NCBI RefSeq assembly: GCF_018598225.1
Contig: NZ_JAHESF010000002.1
Location: 124,001 to 188,000 of the forward strand
Reading direction: 5' to 3'
Source of the DNA: Chryseosolibacter histidinae
GTDB lineage: Bacteria; Bacteroidota; Bacteroidia; Cytophagales; Cyclobacteriaceae
DNA length: 64,000 nt
Each line of letters starts with the position of its first letter. Position 1 is the stretch's first letter. A program made the position numbers and the translations under genes. Under the pieces are notes generated by a model. It was given only the letters and a program-made list of their open reading frames with translations, had not been told where the DNA came from and searched no databases. Positions 34,434-42,250 of the stretch are shown in pieces.

Positions 34434-35198
34434 TTACTTCGACAAGAACTCGTGCAGCTCGCCCAGCCTGTCTGAATTGATCAGGTCAACACCGGCATCC
34501 ATCAGTGCTTTCCATGCAATTGCATTGTCAGGGATCGCCCAGAGGCGGAGCTTCTTTCCTTCGGCATGTACACTTTGTGCCAGCTTGCGGATCTTCAGCA
34601 GATCATCTTTACCGGGTGCTGCAAGTCCGTTCCATTGAGACCAGTTCTTATAGTTGTCGCTGATCACAGGCATGAGATCGGAAGAGAATCCCTTGCCAAC
34701 GTCTCCCGGACGACCATCCAGCGCAGCACCATTATACCCTTCGTTCACAATAGTAAGGATCGGCCTGTTGCCTGACAGAAATATTTTCACAGGGCACGAT
34801 GCCACACCGCATAACAACGCAGGGTACTTCTTCAACAGCGCGCGGATCGCCTGGTACGACGACTCGGCCTCGGTCTTGACATCGATCATCAGGTAAAAGG
34901 GTCCGCGGTGGCCCGCATAGACCTGTCCTTTATTGGCTTTCAGTATACTGTCCAACGGCGCAAGATAAAGGGCTTCTAAGCTGGGCGACGCAGCCGTAAC
35001 CGAATCATGCCCCGCCAGCAACTGATTGTTGTAAAGATGAACATCGGCCTCAACGGAATTGAATCCTGCCTTCAATGCATCTGTCAACGGATGCTCATGC
35101 TCGTAGTCATTATGTGCATGCGCCTGCAGGTGCGGAAAGTTTCGCTGTGAAAAACAAAGTGATGGAAGAAACAGAAGAAGGAATACGCCAGGTTTCAT
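34434..35198 (-). CDS. Secreted glycerophosphodiester phosphodiesterase-like protein
   Basis: 254 residues with a signal peptide (about 1-18, LCFSQ). LQAHAHNDYEHEHPLTDALK and FNSVEADVHLYNNQLLAGHD hold the metal-binding His, Glu and Asp of the GDPD/PI-PLC-like TIM barrel. The C-terminus WKALMDAGVDLINSDRLGELH is also typical. The group is often annotated as altered-inheritance-of-mitochondria protein 6-like. It probably hydrolyses phosphodiesters in the periplasm. Confidence 0.78.
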   Translation of the reverse strand: MKPGVFLLLFLPSLCFSQRNFPHLQAHAHNDYEHEHPLTDALKAGFNSVEADVHLYNNQLLAGHDSVTAASPSLEALYLAPLDSILKANKGQVYAGHRGPFYLMIDVKTEAESSYQAIRALLKKYPALLCGVASCPVKIFLSGNRPILTIVNEGYNGAALDGRPGDVGKGFSSDLMPVISDNYKNWSQWNGLAAPGKDDLLKIRKLAQSVHAEGKKLRLWAIPDNAIAWKALMDAGVDLINSDRLGELHEFLSK

Positions 35199-35259
35199 AA
35201 CTACGGGTTACGATCGTAAAGTTAGAGAAACAAAGTCAATAGTCCATGGCTTCGCGGCA

Positions 35260-35311
35260 CTCGTCAGACCACCGCCATGCGCGCTGCGCCTGGGCGCAGT
35301 GGTCAGACGAG
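35260..35311. repeat. Large imperfect hairpin
   Basis: CTCGTCAGACCAC (35260-35272) pairs with GTGGTCAGACGAG (35299-35311) with one mismatch. Inside it CTGCGCC and GGCGCAG (35284-35299) form a second perfect stem. A GTCCATG unit precedes it near 35242. It resembles a REP-type element and lies in the gap between two divergent genes. Confidence 0.55.
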
Positions 35312-35429
35312 GAGCGCTACAATTAATTCACATAGCCGAAAACTTCTGTTAACACCACGGCATTCCGCAAACCACTATTCTTTTCCTTGCCATGTTTACT
35401 TAAATTGAGCCCAATTCCAAAAAAGCATT

Positions 35430-35732
35430 ATGAAAAGTTACAATACATTATCAGAAGCGACCGCTGATCTGAAGAAGAGAGGTTATAAAGAAGATTTTAA
35501 TCTGCAGCCCGATTGTCTGGAATGTTCAGCGCTCCGGTTACAATGGAAGCCTGAGCATTTTACGGTAGATGAATACCATCGCTTTGAAGGCATGTCTGAC
35601 CCTGATGATAACAGCATTGTCTTTGCGATCTCTTCGAAAGATGGTGTGAAGGGAATTCTCGTGGATGCGTATGGTGTCTACAGCGAAAACCTCACCGAAC
35701 CGATGATCAGGAAACTGGCGGTGAAGCATTAG
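35430..35732 (+). CDS. Conserved small Bacteroidota protein
   Basis: 100 residues. MKSYNTLSEATADLKKRGY, then a Cys pair in PDCLECSALRLQWKPEHFTV, FEGMSDPDDNSIVFAISS and a C-terminal VDAYGVYSENLT. This compact family is widespread in Bacteroidota and is often mislabelled phosphoribosylpyrophosphate synthetase; nothing here supports that reaction. No signal peptide. Function unknown. Confidence 0.7.
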   Translation: MKSYNTLSEATADLKKRGYKEDFNLQPDCLECSALRLQWKPEHFTVDEYHRFEGMSDPDDNSIVFAISSKDGVKGILVDAYGVYSENLTEPMIRKLAVKH

Positions 35733-35736
35733 AAGA

Positions 35737-35814
35737 GTCCACAGACGATGGTCCACGGACGTGACGTGTTGGGTTAACAGGCGATCTACCTTATCAAAAG
35801 TCCATGGTCGAAAG
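35737..35814. repeat. Heptamer repeat, GTCCATG type
   Basis: GTCCACA, GACGATG, GTCCACG run from 35737 to 35757, and GTCCATG, GTCGAAA lie at about 35800-35813 in the same orientation. The run starts four bases after the stop of the upstream gene. Confidence 0.55.
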
Positions 35815-35881
35815 CCCACGCTTAGTCAGGGAGTCTGTTTGTTGGTGAAGAACACCAACAAGGGCAGAACTCCACTCCCCC

Positions 35882-36655
35882 CTACCACCATGGTAACGGG
35901 AACTTGATCTCTTTTACGGAGTCGACAACTAGGTCGGGCCTGAACGCATAGTTCTTGAGCTCTTCCTTTTTTGTGATGCCACTGAGCACGAGGATGGTTT
36001 TGTAACCCATCTGCACGCCGCCTTGAATATCGGTGTCCATGGTGTCGCCGATCACAGTTGTTTCAGCGGTCTCCAGGCCCAGGGCTTTGCGGGCGGAGCG
36101 CATCATTACGGGGCCGGGTTTTCCGATCACAAAGGCCTTGATGCCGGTAGCTTCTTCGATCATGGCGGTGGTGGCAGCAATACCCAGGTTGTTCCATCCT
36201 TTTTTCTTCGGCGATGGATCACGGTTGGTGGTAATGAATTTGGCGCCGGCCAGGATCATGTCGACAGCACGTTGAACCATTTCGAGGGTGAAGTTCCTCC
36301 CCTCTCCCAGCACCACAAAATCAGGATCGGTATCTACCAGCGTTACACCGTTCTCATGCAGGCTTGTGAGCAGACCTCCTTCGCCCAGCACATAAGCCGT
36401 GCTGCGCGGGATCTGGCTGGCCAGGAATTTTCCCGTGGCCATGGCGCTGGTGTAGATATGGTCTTCAGAAACTTCGATGCCAAGGCGTCCAAGCTTGCGC
36501 ACAGCTTCCAGGCGTGTGCGCTGGCTGTTGTTGGTCATGAACATAAACGGGATCCTTTGCTGCAACAGCCGTGCAATAAATTCATCCGCATGCGGTATCA
36601 TCACGTCGCCGCCATAAACCACGCCATCCATGTCAATCAGAAGACCTTGTGCCAT
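35882..36655 (-). CDS. HAD-superfamily IIA phosphatase (NagD-like)
   Basis: 257 residues. Motif I is LLIDMDGVVYGG (Asp8 and Asp10), motif II is MFMTNNSQR (about 39-47), motif III holds GKPGPVMM (about 178) and motif IV is VIGDTMDTDIQGG (about 202-214). The C2-type cap lies between motifs II and III. NagD-like enzymes dephosphorylate nucleotides or sugar phosphates; the substrate is open. It is separated from the pectin operon by the operon's terminator. Confidence 0.85.
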   Translation of the reverse strand: MAQGLLIDMDGVVYGGDVMIPHADEFIARLLQQRIPFMFMTNNSQRTRLEAVRKLGRLGIEVSEDHIYTSAMATGKFLASQIPRSTAYVLGEGGLLTSLHENGVTLVDTDPDFVVLGEGRNFTLEMVQRAVDMILAGAKFITTNRDPSPKKKGWNNLGIAATTAMIEEATGIKAFVIGKPGPVMMRSARKALGLETAETTVIGDTMDTDIQGGVQMGYKTILVLSGITKKEELKNYAFRPDLVVDSVKEIKFPLPWW

Positions 36656-36762
36656 ATACTTGAATCAATGTGAAATTGTGCGGAAGATATGGTATTTATC
36701 AGTGGATTGAAATTTTAACCGGGAATGATCAAAACTTTATAATCACTCCCTATAAACAAACG

Positions 36763-36796
36763 TTTTAACAGGCTCGGGTGGCCGGGCCCGTTAAAA
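36763..36796 (-). terminator. Terminator of the long pectin operon
   Basis: TTTTAAC (36763-36769) pairs with GTTAAAA (36790-36796), and GGC/GCC and CGG/CCG pairs extend the stem around a GTGG loop. It overlaps the stop codon of the last operon gene and reads on the minus strand, followed by a T-rich stretch. Confidence 0.7.
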
Positions 36797-38758
36797 TATT
36801 TTCAATCGTTCCTTCAGCGCTGCCTGGAGGTCGGCTATGTCATAGTATTGCAGCACGCCGGGAATGACGTAAGAATACCAGTCTTTTTTCAGAGGATCTG
36901 TGATGGCCTCTTCAAAAGACGAAACGGTGTCTGACATCTGGACCTCGCGGATGCGGGGATCGATGACAGCGGCCTGCAGGGCGGGCGAGGCAAGGTGTCC
37001 ATTGGCAAATACTTTGACCGGTGCGGCCTTCAACTTCTCATCCTGTGCAACAAGGTCGAGCAGGGTGATCACATCCTGTGTGCGCAAGGCCGGAAGGGAT
37101 GTGCCGATATGCAGGGCCAGCATGGCATTCCTGTATTCGGCATTAAAATATTTGGGATCATTGAGGGCCACGGGGTCGGCAGTCTCACCTGCGCCGCTAA
37201 GGTCTGCCATGATCACAGCCTGCTGCTGACCCAGGTATTTCCTGATCAGGACAGTGCTGTCAGCGATCTTCCACTTGCCTTTGCTGTGCAACCAGATGCT
37301 TACACCTTTCACCTGTCCTTTCGGGTATACCGCGAGCACTGGTAATGGAATTTGCCCGGCTTTTCTGACGATCACTTTTTCGATGCTGTATCCTTCCTTG
37401 TTGACGGCACCCACGGACTCTCTTTCTATTTTGCCCTTACCCGTACCAATGTTCAGAACCTGTTTCACCAATGCAGGCAGGTCTTTCGGCAGCGCGCTGC
37501 GTCTCTGCTTCAGGCTGTCGGCGATCAGCTTTGCACGTTTGAAATCATTGAGCTCTTCCGGGAAGTGTTTGCCCACCGCTCCTTCCGGGGTGCACGCCAG
37601 CTCTTCTGCAGGAATTGTTTCTGCCGCTCCCTCCGTTACCGGTGTGTCATCGTTGTACAACCATTTTCTGAACCACGTGACCGCGGCTTCACGCTTCGAT
37701 TTCGAGATGCCATGACCGTCATCGGCCGTGAATAGTTTCAGCTTGTCAGCGCTTTGCAAGGTGGTGTAGACCTTTTGCAGCTCGTCGTGCGCCTGCAATG
37801 TTCCAGTATAGTCGACAAAATCATAACGGCCTGCCAGGATCAGCAATGGCTTGGGTGAGAACATGATGAGAAAATCAGCGATCTCAAGCCCGGCTTCTCC
37901 CTCGCCAACAACGTGCTGGCAGCCATCATTTGCGCCGACAAGATCAAAGTTCCGCTCGCGGCTCGCAATATAACTGCAAGGGGCCGCTACCTTGATGCGG
38001 TCGTCAAACCCGATGAAGTACGCTGTTTGTGTTCCACCACCAGAGTTACCGAGGCATCCGATCTTTTCCGTATCCACTTCCGGGCGTGTGACAAGATAAT
38101 CCAGCGCGCGGATATTATCCCATAACTCGTAGGCTACTGCGCCGCTACCGGTAAGGTTAGCCGCAGCGTTGATGAGGGTATGCTCCGTGGTACCGCCGCG
38201 GGTGAGTGGGTTTCCTGCAGCATCCAGAAGCTGGTGCCGCTCTCCCTGTGAGATCGGGTCGATCACAAGGGCAACGATGCCGTTCTTTGCCAGGAGGATC
38301 GCGGTTTGCTGATAAGACACTGATGCTTTTGCTTCCGGTTCATGGCCGCAGAACAACAGCACTGCCGGAAATTTTCTTCCCATACCTTCCGGAACATAAA
38401 GACTGGCGGTAACGTGATGACCGGGCAGGCTCTCATAGATGATCTTGCGAATGGCATATCCCTGCTGCAGGACAATACCCCTGACCTGCACATTCAAGTC
38501 TTTTTTCGGTGGAAGGCTTCCCACCAGTTTTTTGTACCGCTGCCGGCAACTGTCGCGGTAAGCCTGCATCGAACGTGGCGATGCCAGTGCCTTCTGGAGA
38601 GTCGCCCGGCGTTCATCGTACTGCTCATGCATGCGCCGGAGCAACCACGTGTTCAATGTGTATTCGGATTTCCAGTTGAATACTTTGTAAGGTTGCTGCC
38701 CATGAACGAGAAACGTCAGCAGCAAGGTAATGGTAAACAGGAACGGCCTCATGCTCAC
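36791..38758 (-). CDS. Secreted tandem alpha/beta-hydrolase, likely pectin or sugar esterase
   Basis: 655 residues with a signal peptide (about 1-20, LVHGQ). The first hydrolase domain (about 85-375) has the nucleophile elbow GCLGNSGGGTQTAY (Ser about 243), the acid in LAGRYDFVD and the His in ADDGHGISK. The second domain (about 435-650) keeps the fold outline but shows GHLASP where a GxSxG would be expected, so it looks inactive. Families CE7 and CE19 contain related secreted hydrolases, and CE19 includes a pectin methylesterase. The position at the end of a pectin operon supports pectin de-esterification, but the bond is inferred. The gene begins inside the last codons of kdgF (ATGA overlap). 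Confidence 0.72.
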   Translation of the reverse strand: MSMRPFLFTITLLLTFLVHGQQPYKVFNWKSEYTLNTWLLRRMHEQYDERRATLQKALASPRSMQAYRDSCRQRYKKLVGSLPPKKDLNVQVRGIVLQQGYAIRKIIYESLPGHHVTASLYVPEGMGRKFPAVLLFCGHEPEAKASVSYQQTAILLAKNGIVALVIDPISQGERHQLLDAAGNPLTRGGTTEHTLINAAANLTGSGAVAYELWDNIRALDYLVTRPEVDTEKIGCLGNSGGGTQTAYFIGFDDRIKVAAPCSYIASRERNFDLVGANDGCQHVVGEGEAGLEIADFLIMFSPKPLLILAGRYDFVDYTGTLQAHDELQKVYTTLQSADKLKLFTADDGHGISKSKREAAVTWFRKWLYNDDTPVTEGAAETIPAEELACTPEGAVGKHFPEELNDFKRAKLIADSLKQRRSALPKDLPALVKQVLNIGTGKGKIERESVGAVNKEGYSIEKVIVRKAGQIPLPVLAVYPKGQVKGVSIWLHSKGKWKIADSTVLIRKYLGQQQAVIMADLSGAGETADPVALNDPKYFNAEYRNAMLALHIGTSLPALRTQDVITLLDLVAQDEKLKAAPVKVFANGHLASPALQAAVIDPRIREVQMSDTVSSFEEAITDPLKKDWYSYVIPGVLQYYDIADLQAALKERLKIF

Positions 38759-39093
38759 TTCAGAAAGTCTTCTCTCACGGGATTAAAGCTATCGATCAGT
38801 CGGGCGCTTTTTGACAAAAGCTGAATGGTGTGTGGCCTGTCCGACGCTACTGCGAACATATCACCGGCTTTCAGGCGCTGCGTCGCTTCACCCTCGCACA
38901 AAAACAATATTTCGCCTTCCGCGATGTAGGTCACCTGCTCGTGTACATGATGATGATAAGGATCAGGCTCTGCCCATGGGCCGTTCTTGAAGTCGATCAC
39001 GGCGGTCATGAGGTTCTGGGTATGAATGATGGTGCGCTCCACGCCAGGTCTGACTTCCGCAGGCTGGGTCTCTGTCCGTTTTAAAACCGGCAT
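38755..39093 (-). CDS. kdgF: KdgF-like cupin, uronate ring-opening protein
   Basis: 112 residues from MPVLKRTETQ. One cupin barrel with the metal ligands in HHHVHEQVTYI (about 50-60) and the second-motif His in DRPHTIQLL (about 85). Its C-terminus ...NPVREDFLK is the KdgF hallmark. KdgF speeds the linearisation of 4,5-unsaturated galacturonate to 5-keto-4-deoxyuronate, the substrate of KduI, encoded elsewhere in this window. The alternative start at 39117 would overlap the pectinesterase stop; 39093 leaves a five-base gap. It has no signal peptide, so it is cytosolic, as expected. Confidence 0.75.
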   Translation of the reverse strand: MPVLKRTETQPAEVRPGVERTIIHTQNLMTAVIDFKNGPWAEPDPYHHHVHEQVTYIAEGEILFLCEGEATQRLKAGDMFAVASDRPHTIQLLSKSARLIDSFNPVREDFLK

Positions 39094-39098
39094 AATAA

Positions 39099-40049
39099 CT
39101 AAGGGTTGATCTTCCAATCCCCGAATATAGCTGAAAGATTGTATTGTTTCACCTCTTCAGCCGTGAGCTGGTGAGCCCACTTCACACGTTTCGCGTCCTC
39201 CGCACCCGCGCCCCTGGAATTGTATTCAGCGTAAAAGGAAGTCTTCTCGGCATCGGGCTTGTTCCAGTTGTGCCATCCTTCCGGGATGATCTGCTCTCCC
39301 AGCGTACAATCGATGAAAACTGTCTTCGCAAACGGGCGCCAGGGTCGTCCCAGGTAGAATGAGTGCGCAGGAGCGTCGCCCGTGATCTGACATTTGATAA
39401 AGACAAAACCGTAGGGCGTTGTTTCAAGCGTGGATGCCGCGGTAATATATCCTCCACCCTTCTTGCAAAAGATGGTACAGTCTTCGAACACCGCTGTTGA
39501 CCATCCAAAAATAAAATCTACCGTTCCTTCGATGTAACAACGCCTGTAATACTGGCGGCTCTTCTCCCCATGAGGGTACAAGGTATCCTGGTTTCCGAGG
39601 AACCTGCAGTTGGTGAACATGACGCGGTCACCGTCAACGCGTACCGCCACGGCCTGCCCTACCGGTCCCGCCGAATTCTCGAACGTGATGTTCTCGGCCG
39701 AGAAATCATCGCCAAAAATAAAAAAGCCGCTGGAGCCCGTGGTCCCCATCTCTTCGCCAAAACGGTTCTTCTTCTGGGCGTAGTCATCGTTGGTGAGGAT
39801 GGTACTGGCCACATCTTCACCGATGAACTTTACATTTGTCTTCGAGGCGGCCAACAACAGCTTTTCCTTGTAGGCCCCCTTTTTGATAAAGATGGTGGTT
39901 GGATTTTTCCGGTAGTCGGGAACAGCATCGATGGCCTGCTGCACCGTTGTAAAATCTCCAGAGCCGTCTTTGGCCACAACAAAGTCGTAACGCGTCTGAC
40001 CGTACAATGAGAAACTTACAAACGTCAGCAGGATGCACAGTCGCAGCAT
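39099..40049 (-). CDS. CE8 pectin methylesterase (first of two)
   Basis: 316 residues with a signal peptide (about 1-18, SLYGQ). Right-handed beta-helix esterase with all CE8 motifs: GSGDFTTVQQAI, GPVGQAVAVR, FLGNQDTLY (first Asp), GTVDFIFGW (second Asp) and LGRPWRPFA. It removes methyl groups from homogalacturonan so that pectate lyases can act. The start is MLRLCILL at 40049; the earlier ATG at 40088 would extend into the preceding gene. It lies one base after the stop of its paralogue. Confidence 0.9.
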   Translation of the reverse strand: MLRLCILLTFVSFSLYGQTRYDFVVAKDGSGDFTTVQQAIDAVPDYRKNPTTIFIKKGAYKEKLLLAASKTNVKFIGEDVASTILTNDDYAQKKNRFGEEMGTTGSSGFFIFGDDFSAENITFENSAGPVGQAVAVRVDGDRVMFTNCRFLGNQDTLYPHGEKSRQYYRRCYIEGTVDFIFGWSTAVFEDCTIFCKKGGGYITAASTLETTPYGFVFIKCQITGDAPAHSFYLGRPWRPFAKTVFIDCTLGEQIIPEGWHNWNKPDAEKTSFYAEYNSRGAGAEDAKRVKWAHQLTAEEVKQYNLSAIFGDWKINP

Positions 40050-40050
40050 A

Positions 40051-41013
40051 TTATTTCGTTTCGGGGTTCCAGTTGTCATCTCCAGCAAGGATCTTCTTCA
40101 CCGTATAATCAGCCGCTTGCTTTGCCGTAAGCTGGTGCGACCATTTAACTCTTTTTTCAGGATTGGCGCCGGCACCTTTTGAGTTGTACTCGGCATAAAA
40201 TGTTGTTTGCTCAGCCTCGGGTTTGTTCCAGTTATGCCATCCTTCCGGCAGAATGTGCGTACCAAGCTCCGTGGTGATGTAAACCGTTTTGGCAAAATTG
40301 CGCCACGGCCTGCCCAGATACACCTTTGTTGCCTCAGGCGTGGATGTGAGCTTGCCGCCGAGAAACACATAACCGAATTTCTTGCCTTCTGTTGTAGAAG
40401 CGGCGGTCACATAAGAATTTTTCTTGCTGTGGATGTGACAGTTCTCGAATACGGCAGTAGCTGCCCCGAAAATAAAATCTGTAGTGCCCTCGATATAACA
40501 ATCTTTAAAATACTGCCGGCTTTTTTCTCCACCTGTGTAAATAGTGTCCTGGTTGCCGATAAAACGACAGTTCCTGAATACACAGCGGTCAGCCTCCACA
40601 TGCAGCGCAACGGCCTGCCCTACCGGACCTGCGGAATTTTCGAAGGTGATGTTCTCTGCATAAAAATCGTTACCCATGATCTTCACGGTGTAAGAAGTAA
40701 ACGTATTGATATCACCTTTGCCGGAATAATCGTCGAAGCTGATGACGGTGTTCTCAGCGCTCTCCCCGATCCATGCGATCTTTGTATTGGCCGAAAAGAC
40801 CTCTATCTTCTCACGGTAAGTGCCGGGTTTGATCCTGATGGTGATGCGTTTGTCAGGGAATACCTTGCACGCTTTCACGGCCTGTTGCAGCGAAGTGAAG
40901 TCGCCACTTCCGTCCAGCGCCACGGTATAGGTCACCGCAGGCGCTTCAGATTGTGCCTCGCACCCTGATCCAGCGATAATAGAAAACAGTAACAACAACC
41001 AGCGAAGTTTCAT
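40051..41013 (-). CDS. CE8 pectin methylesterase lipoprotein (second of two)
   Basis: 320 residues with a lipoprotein signal (SGC at 16-18). The same CE8 set is present: GSGDFTSLQQAVK, GPVGQAVALH, FIGNQDTIY, GTTDFIFGA and LGRPWRNFA. It is clearly a paralogue of the next gene, and the conserved blocks are alike even at the DNA level. A lipid anchor here against a soluble signal on the other copy suggests one cell-surface and one periplasmic or released enzyme. Confidence 0.9.
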   Translation of the reverse strand: MKLRWLLLLFSIIAGSGCEAQSEAPAVTYTVALDGSGDFTSLQQAVKACKVFPDKRITIRIKPGTYREKIEVFSANTKIAWIGESAENTVISFDDYSGKGDINTFTSYTVKIMGNDFYAENITFENSAGPVGQAVALHVEADRCVFRNCRFIGNQDTIYTGGEKSRQYFKDCYIEGTTDFIFGAATAVFENCHIHSKKNSYVTAASTTEGKKFGYVFLGGKLTSTPEATKVYLGRPWRNFAKTVYITTELGTHILPEGWHNWNKPEAEQTTFYAEYNSKGAGANPEKRVKWSHQLTAKQAADYTVKKILAGDDNWNPETK

Positions 41014-41023
41014 AACACACAGG

Positions 41024-42250
41024 CTACTGTTTAGTCTCTTTGTTCTTTCCCAGCGCTTCGAAGAGAAGCGACGCCATAATGAACGGTCCTACTGCCTTGG
41101 GATCGTTGTCGCGCTTTTTTTCGTTGATGTAATATTCATAGGTACCATCACGGTAAGGATCTCCGCCAAGACCGGCCACCGCGCACACCTGTGTGATGCT
41201 CACCATTCCGTTGTTGTCTACTTTGATCAGCCGGTCGATGATGCCCTTATAAGCTTTCTCTCCCTGCGCAAGATATTTTCTATCGATGTATCCTTCTTTC
41301 ACCGCTTTCAGCAAAAAGTAAGTATACATGGAAGAAGCGGAGCCTTCGAGGTAGTTGCCTTCACGCTTACCCTGGTCCACCACCTGGTACCACAAACCCG
41401 ACTCCTTATCCTGGTATCTGATAATGGCTTTCGCCACCCGGTCTACACTCTGTAAGATCTCTTTACGCGCGGGGTGATCTTTCGGAAAAAAATCCAGGAT
41501 ATCAACCAGGGCCATCGCATACCAGCCCATGGCCCTGCCCCACACATGCGGCGACTTTCCTGTTTCCTTGCTGGCCCATTGCTGCTGCTTGCTTTCATCC
41601 CAGGCATGGTAATACAATCCCAGCTTTGCGTCATAGGTGTGTTTTTCGATCAGCCTGATCTGCTGGGCTACGTCATCGAACAGCGCCGGCTCGTTGAATA
41701 CCCTGGCGTACTGTGCCAGGAAGGGCGAGCCCATGTAGATACCATCGAGCCACATCTGGTGCGGATACATTTTCTTGTGCCAGAAGCCGCCTTCGGACGT
41801 GCGCGGATGGGTGCGCATCTGGTCACGCATGAGCTTGATGGCCCTGGCGTATTTTTCGTCACCGGTGTGTGCATACAGCGCGAACAGGAACTTGCCCGAA
41901 TTCACTTTGTCGATGTTATATTCCTCGGGCTTGTAGGTTTTGATCGTGCCATCTTCGTTGATCATTTCATCGGCGAAGGTCTTGATGTATTGATAATATT
42001 TTTCGTCGCCTGTCTTTTTCCAGAGGCGTTCCATGGCACTGCACACCAGACCGGGTGTGTAATTCCATTTAGGATCCTTGACAAAGTCGATCATCCACGC
42101 TTTGGGATTGCGGATGATATCCGAGTCAGCCATGCGCACAGACCAGGGTGCGTTGGTGGTCACCGTTGCAGCAGGGGTTTGCGCCACGGTCTGCCATACA
42201 ACCGCCAATAACAGCAGCGCTGAAGCGATTAATTTCTTCGTAGCATTCAT
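41024..42250 (-). CDS. GH105 unsaturated rhamnogalacturonyl hydrolase (YteR-like)
   Basis: 408 residues with a signal peptide (about 1-23, QTVAQ). (Alpha/alpha)6 barrel with the catalytic Asp169 in HQMWLDGIYMGSPFLAQYA, HVWGRAMGWYAMALVDIL (about 236-253) and YLEGSASSMYTYFLLKA. The DxxxMGSPF form is that of YteR, which splits off the unsaturated galacturonyl residue from rhamnogalacturonan disaccharides. Periplasmic. It overlaps the GH43 gene by four bases. Confidence 0.88.
   Translation of the reverse strand: MNATKKLIASALLLLAVVWQTVAQTPAATVTTNAPWSVRMADSDIIRNPKAWMIDFVKDPKWNYTPGLVCSAMERLWKKTGDEKYYQYIKTFADEMINEDGTIKTYKPEEYNIDKVNSGKFLFALYAHTGDEKYARAIKLMRDQMRTHPRTSEGGFWHKKMYPHQMWLDGIYMGSPFLAQYARVFNEPALFDDVAQQIRLIEKHTYDAKLGLYYHAWDESKQQQWASKETGKSPHVWGRAMGWYAMALVDILDFFPKDHPARKEILQSVDRVAKAIIRYQDKESGLWYQVVDQGKREGNYLEGSASSMYTYFLLKAVKEGYIDRKYLAQGEKAYKGIIDRLIKVDNNGMVSITQVCAVAGLGGDPYRDGTYEYYINEKKRDNDPKAVGPFIMASLLFEALGKNKETKQ

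Noticed and set aside
35430-35732. Phosphoribosylpyrophosphate synthetase
   Set aside because: At 100 residues and without a PRPP-binding motif the common label for this family is not supported.
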